Part shown: piece after piece, positions 27,001-42,100 of the stretch
Layout of the letters: every line of letters begins with the position of its first letter
Position numbering within the stretch: position 1 is the stretch's first letter
Source of the DNA: Heliocidaris tuberculata
Taxonomy: Eukaryota; Echinodermata; Echinoidea; Camarodonta; Echinometridae
Direction: 5' to 3'
DNA: 64,000 nucleotides
Assembly (NCBI GenBank): GCA_025618425.1
Contig: CM046845.1
Span: forward strand, 10,816,057 to 10,880,056
Made by a program: the position numbers and the translations under genes
The notes under the pieces: generated by a model
What the model was told of the DNA's origin: nothing
The model's input: the letters and a program-made list of their open reading frames with translations, nothing else
Database searches by the model: none

Positions 27001-30000
27001 ACAATAGAACAAAGAAAAGCTCAGATATCTTCTTTATATTAACCTTTTGTTTTATATTGCATGACATATTTCACACATACGATTATGGTTAATTTACAGC
27101 CCACAATGACTCCACTTCGTTTGGAGCTGATAGCTGTCCTGATGCCAATCTTCCTGGGGAACCACCCAAACTCTGGTATTGTACTCCACTATGCATGGCA
27201 TGGGCAGGTAGGTCGTTAATATCTTCAACTGGCATCACCCATGTTAATTATTTTTGCGGAATATCAAAATCTTTTCCTCTTCTCTGCCATACACTCTTGT
27301 CCTATTTGCTTTATTTGCACTTATCGGGTCATCGAGCAGGTAAACTAATATTAATTTACGAGTGGAATTATCCATAGAACTGGTTATTCTTAGTAGCTGA
27401 TAAGAACTATTTTGTTCAGCTCTCTCTCTTTGTATCCCTCTCTCTCCATATTTCTCTTTTTCACTCTCTGTCTGTCTCCGCCCCTCTATCTTTCTCTCAC
27501 TTTCTCAGTCTCTCTCTCTCTCTCAGTCTCTCCCTCTGTCCATTGTTTTTATTTCTTAGTCTTTTATCTCCCTCTATCATACACTCATAACTGACATTCC
27601 TATGTTTCCTGCAATCAGGGCCAGTCGCCAACCATCCGTCAGATTGTGATGCATTCCATGGCCGACTGGTACATGCGGGGGGACAGTGATCAGACCAGGC
27701 TGTCGCGTATCCTGGACGTAGCCCAGGACTTGAAAGCTCTATCCCTGCTTCTCAACGCCACACCATTCCTCTTTGTCATTGACCTGGCCTGCCTTGCCTC
27801 GAGGAGGGAGTACCTCAAGCTCGACAAGTGGATGACAGACAAAATTAGAGAACACGGAGTAAGATGTAGTTTGTGATCTTTTCCGTTTATGTGGTTGTTT
27901 AGTGCTATTGAATTGTCTCCCACTCCTGATGGTCCCATGAACAACCTTTTTTGCCATAGAGCAAGATATAGTTTGAGATTTTAATGTGTATTGATGTTGT
28001 TGCTAGGTGCTGTCAGTTCATCTCTGACTCATTTTGACACCATGAGTGACACCATGAATGACCTTTACCCATGTTTCATTTCATGCCCCTCCACAACTCT
28101 CTCAAGGACTTTTTTTTTTTTAGGTCTTCCGTTTATCTTCTGGTTTCTATTACCTTACAAAGAGGGGATCAAGAATGATAGTATTTTAGTTATTGAATAT
28201 TAAGCTTTCTGATATCCTACAATGTAGGTAGAAGCAAAAGTGAACTGGTGTAGTCATTATAAGAGGCCCTCAGTCCTCTCTGTATAACTGTAAGATTGAG
28301 ATTTGCTGATTTACTTGTCTCTTGGTTTTCATTTAGGGTGAGGCTCTGACTTACACCAGACTTACATTTGATAATCTTTCCCAATGGGCAGAAGAAATTT
28401 GAGAACTTATAACAAATTTTTGGTTAAAATGGCCAGTTTCTTAATCAAAAAACGTTAAGTGATTTTTTGTTTTGTTTTTTTAATTATATTTGAGCTTGAT
28501 TTTGTCTGTTCTTTAAGAGTATTCATTTGTCCTTTGTCTAGCAGGAGTCTTTTGTTCAGACCTGTGTGAAGTTCCTGAAGAGGCGTGCCCCTCAGGTGAT
28601 GGGAGGGTTACCCCCAGAGCCCAGAGAGTTACCAGGAGGGGGTAAGACAGGGGTGTTACCACCGGAAACTATAGGAACCATGCTGGCATGTCTACAAGCC
28701 TGTGTCAGGTGGGTTATTGCATTCCAAGGTGTCTGCTTATTTCTAACTTAGAATTAATTATTTGAAGATACTAATCTCCTTCATTTGATTAGAACAGGTA
28801 CTTACTTACTTGTATATCTGTTTTAATTATGTTTAAAGGAGAATGAAACCCCAAACTTGTATGCACTTTAACAAAGCAGAAAAATCTTAGAAGCATATCA
28901 TTGAAAGTTTGAGGAAAAACGGATAAAGAATTAAAAATTTATGAAGATTTTAAAAACCTAAAATTGCTAGATGAAATTGGCAACTTGCTCATTATGCTAA
29001 TGAGATGCTCTGACATTTTTGTGCTCTCTCTTTATAGGTAATAAATAAGAAAATTATCAGATTTCAGCTTTTAAACAAAGAAAATTGAATTATCAACATT
29101 GTGCTTGAAATATATAGTGAGGAATACATTTATGAACACCACCTATAATACAGAAATTAAATTTTCTGAGATATATTCAAGAAAAGTGGATTTTTACAAC
29201 ATTATCTGTATAAGGCAATTGGAAAGTACAGCACATTTACATCACAGCATCTCATTAGCATAATGAGGACATTGCCAACTTCAGGTCTCCATTCATTTAG
29301 CGATTTCGGATTTCAAATATTCATAACTTTTTTTATTAGTTGTCCTTTTTTTCCTCAACCTTTCACTGATATGCTTCTTTGATTTTTCTGCTTCTATTAA
29401 AATGCATTTATTTGGGGGTTTCATTCTCCTTTAATTAAGCAACTCATCATTCTGTTTTTGCATATTTCAACCTAATCAAATTTCAAGAATCCTTTTTTTT
29501 TTCATGATGAAATGAAGAAAAAAAAATTTTTTTTAGTAAGTTCCTTAACTTCTTCAGGAAGTGAAACAAATATTGTGTTTTTTCACTCTTCCTGTTCACT
29601 GGATTTAAGTACCTTCTGATTGTAAAAGGTCACAGTGATTGTAATTCCCCAAATCATTGTTCCATTTCATCATGATTTTTTATGGAAATTTCCTTTTAGA
29701 GAGTTTTCTGGTTAGCAGCTATTTGTTGCAGGATTTCTTCCTGTGTAGTAATTACAAGAAGCACTCAGTTCTAATCTTTGGCTTTCAGTGATTATTCAAC
29801 TATCTGAAAGATAATCAGATACCACTTAGCAGTGCATGAATTCTTCTGCGGAAGGGAAGTTCACCTTGAATGTTGGTGGTGCTTCATTGTATTCACAGTT
29901 TTGCAGTTGTAATAACAGTGCTGTGCAAGATCAAGTTTATATGCAGCTAAAAGCTGCTGTCTCAGTACCAGCCTTTGTGTAGGAGATGATGCAGTTGAAA

Positions 30001-33000
30001 TGTATTTCATAAAGAATATGCAATGCTATGGAAATGCTGTGTACTCTTTGCTTTACTAATTGTTCATTAAAATGTTCTGCTGCTGCTGCAACAACTACTA
30101 CTCCCATGACCACTATCATTACCACTACTTCTACTACTACCATTACTACTACCACTACCACTACCACTACCACTACCACTACCACTACCATTCTTACTGT
30201 TTTGTGATCTTATATAACAGAAGTCATGGGCATTGAATTCTTTTGAACTTGCTTCATGTTTTCTCATCTTCTTTCATTTGTTTGTCCTGTGATCAGTTCT
30301 GTGTCACCTGAGCTTGCTGAAACCATCATGAACATGGTAGCCAACTGTGGAAACCTGCTCAAGTCACGTCCCCCACCAGGGGTGATGAACAACCAGGGGA
30401 TGCCCCCTATCTCACCTGGACCAGGCACACCGGTAAGATTTAGGGAGAGCACATTCTGTTGACTTACCATAATGAAGCCTGACGCCTGTATTTTATTTCA
30501 CATAATTATTACAGTTAAGAGGTTCTCAGAAAGCAACAAAGTCTTTAAGCTCTCTTTAAAACTGAGCTTAACCCAATTTTAGGTTTAAATTTCAGTTAAT
30601 TATTTTGATTATTTTTGATAAGGTAGTTAGGTGGGGATGTCATTGATCGACTCAAATGAAATTAACATTACGGAACATTTAGTCCAAAAGTAATTTGAGT
30701 GAAAATTAATGATGATGATATGTGAGATACATTTCAGTAATGAAAGTGATTTGTTAGATGATTAATGTCTTTAAATTCAGTGTTGATTGATATACATATG
30801 TAGCATCAGATAATTGTAATATCAGTAGCATGCTGGATAGTTTCTATGAGCAATGTACAGTGTAGTTGGTCTCCAATATCCTTACCACTTAATTTCTTTT
30901 GTTACAGATTGACTCTCTACCAGGCATGCCTCCACTCGGCTCCACAATGGGGACCTCCATGGGATCCACCATGGGTTCCACAATGGGGTCTACGATGGGG
31001 TCTACAATGGGATCATCTGCTCCCTCCATGACCACACCCAACTTACACCCCTTCAGCTCCAACCCGCTGGGATCTAGCTTCGGGCAACCGCCCCAGTCGC
31101 CCCAGAAAACATTCCCCATGTTGTCTGGGCCTGGCCCCAACCTGGGTGGACTTATCAATCCAACGCAGTCGAGTAGTCATCGTAAGGGTTCCATTTTCTT
31201 TTCTTTCTTTCTTGTTTGCGTGATTAATATTTTGAAAAATGTACATGGCACCAAACAGTTGAAGCCTTTACAGTCCTTAAATGGTGACCACACACACCTC
31301 ACGACCAACATTACTATTAGATTGTGCCCATGTTTGTTGCATCACCATTTGCCATTTAGAACCAGGAATATGTATGAGAGAAATAAGTATTTTAAAATTT
31401 GGAAACTTATTTAAGCATTCAAATCACAGTTTTCCCTTACTAATTGTCTTTTGTTTTTTCAGATGCATGATGTTTGATTAGAAAAGTTTTGCTATGAAAA
31501 AGAGGGGTCTTGTTAGCTGATTAATTCAGCAAATTGAAATCTCTGTTTTCGGGGTCAACATGTTGTAATCCCAGCATTTGTTTTTTTCTCTTCCGACATG
31601 ATTAGCACCTAGCAAAGGTAAGCTCCAACAACAAAAAATAACCCCCCAAATAAATACTAAAATGAGTGTGTGCTTCTATCTTGTGGGGAGTTTGCAGTTT
31701 GGAAAATTTGCCTATAAATCTTTAGTCTTCTTTTCCTTCAATCTCTTCTTGTCCTTCTCTTTACACCAGAATCTTCATTGCACACTAACAGTCAATCTAC
31801 AATGAGTCAACCCCCTAAAAGTGGTGCAGGTGCTATAAGACCAGGTATAGCTATCTTTCATGTAGTAACAGTTGTACAAGTTATAGCAGTGGTTCATATC
31901 TTTGGGGTCATAAGCTCCTATGGGGTAATTTGGGTTTTGGGGGGAAGTTGTAATTGACATTGATTAAGAATTTCTTTTGGGCTAATGGCACTGATAAGGA
32001 GTGTCCGATGGAGTCTTGGGGCCAAAAAGGGTGAAAATCACTGAGAACTTATCTTCACAAATACGGTTATTAGATTAAAGAATAATTCATTTCTTTCAGT
32101 ATACATATGTCTGCTGAGCTCTGACAAGTCTGCTTTTGAGTATTCTCTAATTAGCTTGTCCCTTGACAGCCCTTGACATTTAAGTTTCCCGAAAGATTTG
32201 CTTTGGGCAATATTCTCAGTGTAAGATTTTCTCTTCAAAATTGTAGCACCTGACTTTACAAACTCTTGTAACTCAACTTTACATATTCAGATTGTGTGAA
32301 TTTCACACTGAACAGTTTAAAGGCAAATATCAAGCTCCAGAAAGGAGTTATTTGTTACATGAAAGTTTTCTCGGGAGAAACTCAATAAATGTAGATGGAT
32401 CAAAGTACCTTGAAGCGGAGCTCACACCTGATACAAATTAACTTAGAATTACATGTGAAAGTATTGTCCTGTTGCTGTGATTGTTTGTGATGTTTTTCAC
32501 TCTGTGTGTTTGTAATTTTGCCTCATTCAGCTGTTTTCATAGAAACTACTTCAGTCTGTGTCTTGTACCAGAAAATATATCAAAATGGATTGCACTAATA
32601 TCTTTATATGAAATATTTAAATGAACTTAGCAAAAAAAAAAAAAACAGAAAGAAAAGAAATTGCAATAGACAGTTAAAGTCAGTTTCTTCCAGAATTAAC
32701 AAGTACATCTCTTTCAAAGAAACTTTTGATTTCTTGCAACTAAAAGTGAATATGACTGCTGATATCCAAAATAAATCTCAGTGTCTATATGTATACAGAA
32801 AGCAACAGCTATATCCTTCTGGGGGCATACGTTATTCCAGACGTCAGCATTCTGAATCATTCCCATGTCCAAAGTAGAGCTGTATTACTTGCTTGTAAAT
32901 GAAAATTCTCAAGCTCTCCTGATCTTTAACTAAACCTTAGTACAGCATCAGTACAGCTTCAGTATTATGTCATCAGTTTCTAAGTGATGTCCATGCCCAT

Positions 33001-36000
33001 GCTTTTTAGGTGACATATCGAACATATGGCCAGAGCTGAACCAGTCTTTCTCACCAGAGATTGACGAGGAGGCGAACAGCTACTTTCAGCAGATCTACAA
33101 CCAGCCGCCCAACCCTATCATGTCTGTGGATGATGTCCTTCAGATGCTCAAACAGTTCAAGGATTCACAAGTCACAAGGGAAAGGGTAGGTTATAAGGAA
33201 TTGTAATTTTGAAGCATTATCTACATTAAGAAAAATTAGCGTGGAGATGGAAAGAATGTCCTTTGGAGCTTTTTTCTGCTTAAAAGAATAGCATGGAGAT
33301 GAACAAAGGAAAATGCCCACAGTTTAGGGACATAAAGAGCTGTAGCATCACCAAAGAGTGCACAATCATGAATTTCTTTAAAAATGCATTTTAAAAATCT
33401 GTTAGATTTCTATTGTGTGCCATTGAATTACTGAAAGATTCTTCTGAAACAAAAACAAAGACAAAAAAAAAAAAGACAAAAAAAAAAAAGAGAGAGAGAA
33501 TAGTGCTCTTTTTTTTTGCATATGATATGCAATACATCACAAATAGTTTAACTGTTGCTTTTGCCCAAAAAGTGTTACAAGAAAACTTAATGAAATGTAT
33601 TTTTAAATCTTCTTCATCTTATGGAATTATACATTTTGCTTTTCCCAGTAGGTAAATGATTTTATCCTAAATATGTGTGAATGATCTAGTTATTCCCAAG
33701 GAACTTGTGCAAACCAACTGAATGAGTGGGAAATGTTCATGTACTGTAGAGTACATGGTAAACAAATCTCATCATGTCATGACCACTCCCTTTCTTTTAT
33801 TTTCCAGGAGGTGTTTATGTGCATGCTGAGGAATTTGTTTGAGGAGTACAAGTTCTTTCCTCAGTATCCAGAGAGGGAGCTCTTGATCACTGCCTGTCTC
33901 TTTGGAGGAGTCATTGAGCAAGGACTAGTCACGTGAGTAATGCTCTTGTCTCTCATGCTAAGTGGTGTTGTGGTGCTTTGTCATTCATTGTTTGCGGGCG
34001 TCGCTGAATCGGTCTTTTTGACAGGTTTCTACATGCAAGTCTGCCAATGATTTTGTAATTTATGATTTTGGACTACCCCTGATAAGCCAGACTTTTGTTA
34101 AATAGGTTGGAGCATAAAATTCTACCATTTAACAAAAATTAGTGAAATTTTATTATGAATTTTTCTCACAGGATTTTTGACCAGCCTTGATAAGGCAATG
34201 CTTTCTATTTTGCTTTCCTCTGTTTTAAACCTTGAGTGTGATGGCCCTGTTTATAGGAACCCCCAAAGAAAATGCAACCAAGCTATGGCCATAATCATAA
34301 TTCTTTCTTTTTTTCTCTCTCTCTCTCTTTCTTCTTACAAAATTAGTTGATTTATATTTTCTTCATGTAATTGTGAAATAAATTTGTATAAGCATCATTA
34401 AGGAACATTATGTGTAGATCATTGTCTCCAATTTTATAGGACTTTTGAATGACTTCTTCCTTTCATACTCTGTAGATTTATGGCCCTTGGGATGGCTCTG
34501 CGCTATGTGTTAGAAGCCCTAAGGAAGCCACATAATAGCAAGATGTACATGTTTGGCATAGCAGCTCTGGACAAGTTCAAGCTGCGTCTGAAAGACTTTG
34601 CCCAGTACTGTACCCACGTTGCATCCATTCCTCACTTCAAACAGTTCCCAGAGCATCTCATTGAGGTAAGGCTTTATTTCTAGGAACAGCAGGGTTTCCA
34701 GCTGTCCCTGAAATCAGGGCAAACTTGGAAAATTAGGACGTTTTTCCAGTCTGGGAAAAGTCCAGGAATTTGAGAAAACTGCTCAAATCTGAGAATTTCA
34801 TTGGCCCCAAACAAAAGTAGTCAGTCTGTTGTATTGTGTCTCATGTCCGAACAGCATATCTCTGTTTCAAACTGGTAGGTTGAAATAATGATCTTGAAGT
34901 TTGAAACTCCTTGTGGGAAAAATCAGGGAAATTAGTTTTCATGAAGTGCTGAAAACCCTGAATATTAAAAGTAATTTGCGAATGATTTATATTTATTGTA
35001 CCTCAATTATATTTGAAGATGCCTATTCAGGAGTGCATTTGAGGAAAAAATTTAAGGACCGATACATTTTTGTTATTCCTGCATTTTGGCAATGCACATT
35101 CACCATATACTTCCAACTTATGCCCAAGATAACTCGATATGAAACTCATGCCTGTGGAATGGAAACGAAACAGTCACCAACATGTTGAAAATTTTCTGAA
35201 TTTGGCCAAAACTATGTAGAATTAGGATTATTTATGTGTCGTGTCAAGACCTCCGCTTCCCAGTGGAACTCTCTTGTCTAATTTTATCATTCTAGACTGT
35301 TACACATCTCAACATGACATCATTTCCATCGTTCTTTTGTGTTATGTGTTTGTTTTTATTTTTTATTTTTTTGTTGGTCTTTGTCCACTTTCCTGTACTG
35401 GATAAACGCCAGTTTTTCTCGTTTATTGTAGGCTGATTTTTCTGTTATAGACCTTGAACCTTATTCCCTTATTTCCCGATGCTTTGGTGTATTTCAGTAT
35501 ATATATATATAGTTGAGTACAGGTAACTTGTTTTAGTTGTACTATTTGAGGGTTGTGTGACTACAAAGTAGATGGAATGTATGTTTTTCATATCAAAAGG
35601 TTGCTCTCAGTGCATTGGCTCCATACTTGCATTTAGCCTACATCGCTCTTACTTCAGAACCCTGAGGAAACTTTAGATCAGATAAAGAAGAACCCATTTA
35701 ACCCCCTTCTATTTTGAATGATCTTTGTAGTATGTGACATATGGTCAGCAATCGATGGAGCCTCCAGTTACAAGCCGGCCACAGCCAACACCGACAACCA
35801 CGACAGCAACAGTAACAACGACGGCCTCGTCCATCCTGGCAACTACAAAGCCTACAACAGTGACTACCACCGTGTCAGCTATCAAGCCAATCGCCAAAGC
35901 AGCTCCTAAGGTACGATATGTTTGACTCATGGTTTCATAATGGAAAGATGTCAAAATTAATCAAAAATAATTTCTTGGAGGGCAAGTCCAAGGTATTTTG

Positions 36001-36130
36001 TCGAAAAAATTACCAATCGCATCAAAGGTTTTGGTATTTTTGATAATTGCCATGTGATGATAGTCCACACAACAGTCCCACAGTACAAATATTGCTGAAT
36101 TGAGTCTGTAATCTCTGTAATGCTTGAGAC

Positions 36131-36162
<32 letters not shown>

Positions 36163-39100
36163 GTTCCAAAATTTTGATAGGTGCTGTCATACTATGTTGA
36201 GGAATTACAAAGTGAGTTACAGCAATCCCAAATAAGTTTTATCGTTACTACAAACAGAATATCATTTGTACATGTGATAATATGCGTAATTTTGAAAAAA
36301 ATTGGAAAAAGTTTACATTCTTCTTACAGCAAACATAAACTTTGCATGAGTATTTCATGATGTAGAATGCAAAGCCTACAATATATCAGCTGTTCAGAGC
36401 CAGAAGGGCATTAACTCTGTGTTAAAGTTTATAAATTAACGCCCTTCTGGCTCCAAACAGACGATATGTCATAAAGAGTTGGAAAAGAGGGCTGAAATCA
36501 GGTCCATCTACACATACAGTAATATCCCTCTGACATCATAGCACACCTCTCTCTCATTTCAGCCTTCCATTGCTAATACCACCAACATCGACACCCTCCT
36601 GGTGGCCACACCCAAAGAGGAGATCAAGGAACCCTCGGAGCAGGTCCAGGACAAGATTGCTTTCATCTTCAACAACCTCTCTCAGGTCAACCTTGTGCAA
36701 AAGGTAAGTCTCTCTACCCGTAGTGATGTACATAAAGGTCCATTGTAAGACCTTGGTTGAATTATCTTCAGATGTTATGATACCTGCAGGGTGAACTTCG
36801 TATTCCTGATTCTTTGTTTTTTTTCTCAGGACCGTTGACATCACAATTACTCGAGTTCCACTGATGCCATTACTACCATAAAACATTCTTAATTTTAAGA
36901 AATGTTGTGGTCTTGCTGGTATGTCATTGGAATGTGAATTGACCTCTTTCAAGTGACAACTTTTGACGTTCATTAATCAACATTTGCTACTAAATAACGC
37001 AATACCCAGGAGAGAAATAAGAATCATGAAGGATGTGTACTAGGTCTTTGCCATTACCCTGCATTTGTGGAGCAAGCAATGCTTCTAAGAGTGTACAGCG
37101 GTTCACTCACTCTATACATACTTGTTTTAGAAACCAATGACAGGGGGCAACGATTACAGTTCGTAAGCATCCAATAAGATGCAAGCATTACACCAATCTA
37201 ATAATTTGTATGTTGTTATTCTAATTTGATTAATTTCATCATCGCAGTGTGAAGAGATGAAGGAGCTGTGTCTAGATGACCATGTGGAATGGATTTCCCG
37301 GTACCTGGTACTGAAGCGAGCTAGTATCGAGACCAACTTCCACACACTCTACTCCAACTTTGTAGATCAGATCAAAATCCATAAGCTTTCAGACCTAGTA
37401 CTACAAGAGACCTACAGGAATATTGGGGTAAGATTCACATCTTATATCCAGGTGCATTGTCAATATACTTGTTCATTATTATTTACTTATAAAATTATTT
37501 TTTTCAGATCTGTCTTTCATAGAGTTGTGATTGATCCTAATCAATCGCAAGTCCTCCAATCAATCGCAAATTTATGGTCTCCTATCTCTTGTTTAGATTT
37601 GCGATTGATATCAATCTCAAATTAAGTTGCTATGGATCGCAACTGAAGTCAATTTTTGTAGTAGAGATAAATGATTTGATCCATCTATAGCACCAGCATT
37701 AAAAAGAGGGGAAAAAGGGGTTTTCAATGTTGAGTCGGTATGTATTTTATAATTTTTTGCAATGCTGCCGTGGGTATAACATGATGAGTGCCAGTTTTAC
37801 ATGTTTGGACACCTTCTTTTCATAAACATTGAATATATGTAATTTCTAATAGTATGATTATAGAGAAGGTTGAATTCTGGTAAAGCTGAAAAATAATTTG
37901 TGAGCATTGTCATTCTTTCTTTGTGAGTTTGGAAGAATATCATAGTAGAAATTTCACCTGAAAATAGAAATTTCTCCTGAAAAGGATTGCTCTTCAAATG
38001 CCCTCATATTCAAAATATGACAGGAAACAGCTGCAGTGTTTTGCCCAAACATGCCGCATGCCGCATTCATGCCGCATGTGTGTCCAGTCCCATACATCCA
38101 CTTCTGTGTACAGTGCATATGCTTTTCTCGAGATTGGGTCAGATTCTTATCATTTTTATGCTTCCGAAACCTCACAGTATACCCCAATTCTTATGTAGAC
38201 ATGATCACACTTTCCCAGTTGCTTGGAGACAATTTCTTTCACAGTGTAATCGCATAACCAGAAGTCAACTTCATCTTTTGTAATAGTGTAATACCATGTC
38301 ATTCTTTTTATATACAGGTCATCCTAGCAAAGCAGTACTGGATAGATCATTGATCGAATCCATCAGTGGGGTTACTGCATAATGACTGCAACTAAAAAAA
38401 TCATATGCATTTTGTAAATCCTCATACTGCTTGCTTGGAAAATCAAGATTCATTTGGAATTTCTTTAGTTGAAGATTTTAATTCGAGAGGCTCAGGTTTA
38501 ACAAAGTCAAAAGTGAAGAAATATCATTTTAGTAAACTGTTCTATTGTCTATTTCTGTTGCAGGTGCTGCTAGCATCCAGCAAAAGTGATTCCAACTTCT
38601 CAGACAGGACACTCTTGAAGAACCTTGGACATTGGTTAGGCAAACTCACATTAGCAAAGAACAAACCCATCCTGCAAGTGGTATGTACAGTCTCTGTGTT
38701 ACATTCCCATTTACCCTTAACTAGTTCATCCTTATTTAGTTTCCAAAATGATGTGATATTCATTGTATACAACTCTGTGTACAACTCCTCATTACCCACA
38801 ACAATAGTTTATCTTTTTTTAGTTTCCAAAATGACCTGGTATACACTGCTGGGAACACTGAGAAAATCTGGCGTGTTTCAAAGCTTGCCTTGTCGTTATT
38901 TCAATATCCTGTTGTTTAATTCTGCATCGCATATAACTTCTCTTTTTCTCAAGATAATTCATGTACTTTTTTATATTCATACAAATATGTTTTTCTTGCC
39001 TTGCTATTGCCTGGCTCTTACGTCCAAGTTAATGATATTGGTTAACAAATTGGTTTTGTCTTGCATATATATGTCAATAGAAGAGGGTTAAATATATGAT

Positions 39101-42100
39101 CCATTATTAAATAGACCTCCTACACATATCTGTCATTTGCATTAAGTCTTTGCACTTGGGGCACAAATCTCAAGATCTGCATAATTATGTTTGAAACTAC
39201 TCTCCATATCATAATTTTCCTAGCACCCGGAATATGTTTATATCAATAATAATCTTGTCAATATCTAACACATTTACAGGATCTTGATATGAAAGCACTC
39301 ATCCTTGAGGCCTACCACAAGGGCCAGGCTGAACTGCTGTACGTGGTGCCCTTTGTAGCCAAAGTGATCGAATCCTGCACGAAGAGTCGCATCTTCAAGC
39401 CTCCCAACCCCTGGACCATGGCCATCATGAACGTCCTGGCCGAGCTGCACCAGGAGCCCAACCTCAAGCTCAACCTCAAGTTTGAAGTGGAAGTTCTCTG
39501 CAAGGCCTTCAATATCACTATGGATGTAAGTGGGATCTTCTTTTTGTACACCCGTATTCATCAAGCAGGTTTTAATTTTTCTTTGAAGAATGAATAACAA
39601 GGGTGTCAAACATCAGATGTATTAGAATGGTGACACGATTCCTGTCAAGTTTTGATATGCTTTCCATAAATTTGTATTGCTGTGAAAGCATATTCCTTTC
39701 ATATCAATTGGCACATAATGATAAGACTTGTTAGGTCATTTTTTATTGGCACTAAACTACCATAAATAAATGAAGAAAATAAACGGAGGGTACATCAAAT
39801 TATAATTTGTGCGTTGCATTAAGAGCTCATGAAATGCCTGATCTCTGAGTGTGCCTTATTTGCCATCAAGAATACAAGTAAACAGAAATCTGAATTTATA
39901 TCAAGTTATGATTTGGTAACTGTAACATGATCATTAACAGCCCCCTACCATACATGCCATGGCTAGTAGAGTATTGAATTCATGTCGCCACATACCCATT
40001 TGTTAAGGAAGATGTAATGTAGTTCCATCTTGTGTCTTTGTCTAATTCCCTGACATTGAAATTTCAGGACCTGAAACCTGGCATGTACCTGAAGGATCTT
40101 GAGATGGTAGGTCTCATCCCTCACAAGTTGACGACTTCCAAGAAGTTCATGGAGGGCGGGGCATTTGGTATCTCTGTTGGAATGGGACAGGACAACCCGC
40201 CTTCCTCAGTGGGGGGCTTAGTGGTACCCCTCCCAACAGTACCCAACAGCTCCCTGGTCGGCGATCAGGGTAAGTAGCATGCTAAATTTAATTTTTTTGC
40301 CAGTGAAGAGTAGAAAGAGATAGACAGGCACGATTAATGCTTTAGCCCTGGAAAATTCTAAAAGATTTCTGGAACACTTAAATATCACTTATTGAAAACA
40401 AGGAAATACATCAAAATTGCCACTCGGGAATGTTACTTTTACCACAGCAAATTCCAAAAATGTGCTCCTGGGGACAAAATTGTATTTTTAAACTGTTTTA
40501 TACACTGACGCATTGATGTAGTTTTCTGTTATTCTATCATTCAGGCATTGTGTCATCTGTGCCGACACCACCCACTCCGTCTTTGCCTGCCACACCCGCA
40601 CCTGTCCCTCAGTTCAGCTTCCAGGATCTCAACACAACGGCCCTGACAGGGATCGCCCCTCTTACCACAGTCAATGCACAGGTCAGTAAATTGGTCATCT
40701 TCCCCAAACTTTACAAGTCAGATTGCTGGAGAACCAGAATTTGTCATGAATTTTGGACATGGTCCAGGATTGCGAAAGTTGCATGCCACAATACTTTCTG
40801 TAGATGTTTGACTAATAAATGTTACTTCAATGAAAATGAATTGCAACCCTTTCAAAAGAATTGTCCTTCCCAATTTCACAAAAGTTTTTTGTATTTTGAC
40901 AACAGGCTTCCTTTTTTCTTTTCTTTTTTTGCACCATTTTACTTTCAGGTGATGCAAGAAAGGATATATCTTCTGACAATACGACATACATATGTGTAAA
41001 AGCTATTAAAGGAAATGCATGTATGTAATACTTTGTATCCGATAATGCATGTCTTATTTAGTAATCAAGTGTCAAAGGATAAAAGAGAAGAAATTAGACA
41101 AGAGAGGAGTATTTTACATCATGAATTAAGGTATTATCTCAGACAGTGATGGTCAAAGAATTTGATGCAGATAACAAAGCCATTAATTTCATTGTGTTGC
41201 ACTTTTGTCCACCTCAGCTGGCCATTTTCCAGGCCCACCCACAGCTGCGTAACTGTGTACGTCCAGCCGTGGAAAGAGCAGTGCAGGAGCTTGTACACCC
41301 TGTGGTCGATCGCTCCATCAAGATTGCCCTCAGCACATGCGAACAAATTGTCAAAAAGGTCAGTTTTTATTTTTAAGTGGTATTTGATAGCCATATGTGA
41401 TCAGCTTTATCCAGGGCAGTTTATTCTCATTTTTGTGTGAAAGAAGTTGAGAGATATCAGTTTTAATTTCAAGTTTCAAATTGTTATTGCATCATACTTT
41501 GTTTTGTTGTCAGGTGACTTTTCAGTCAGTGTTTAAGGACTTAATGTGAGTGTGCCTTTTCCTTCACAGTGGTTATTAATTGTTGGAAGTTTGTAGAAGA
41601 TAAGAAATAGAACCATAGTAATAAAGAGAGATGATTTTTACAATGATGGGTAGGTGATGGATGAAAATGAGAGTCAAAGAGCTTCTTTCAGACCTTTGAA
41701 GTGGTTATGACGTCAGAGATGATGATGATGATTTTGGTTTTGGTTTTTGCATGATCTATATTAATCACCCAGGACTTTGCCCTTGATCCTGAGGAGAATA
41801 GAATGCGCCTTGCCGCTCATCACATGGTACGCAACCTGACAGCTGGTATGGCTATGATCACCTGTCATGAACCACTCATCTTTAGCATCAGCAACAACTT
41901 CAAACTCTCCTGCATAGCTGCCCTCAAGGTAAGCAAACTCTGTGTGCCTACTAAATAGGGTGGGGGTAGCAGTATTCATATTGTTCAAGTCCTCACTTTG
42001 AGCAGCGTGTTGTAGTGGTCGATAAATCCTGAATAAAATAACTCTGAAAGAAAATTCTTATTCTGGTCCCCAAAATCTGTGTGTTTTCTGGCCCCTACCT

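Noticed and set aside
29937..30191. Val-run ORF on the minus strand
   Set aside because: Translation of the ACT/ACC repeat.
38405..39091. 228-codon open frame
   Set aside because: Read-through of CNOT1 exon 25 (38564-38680) into intron on both sides; only the exon part is conserved.
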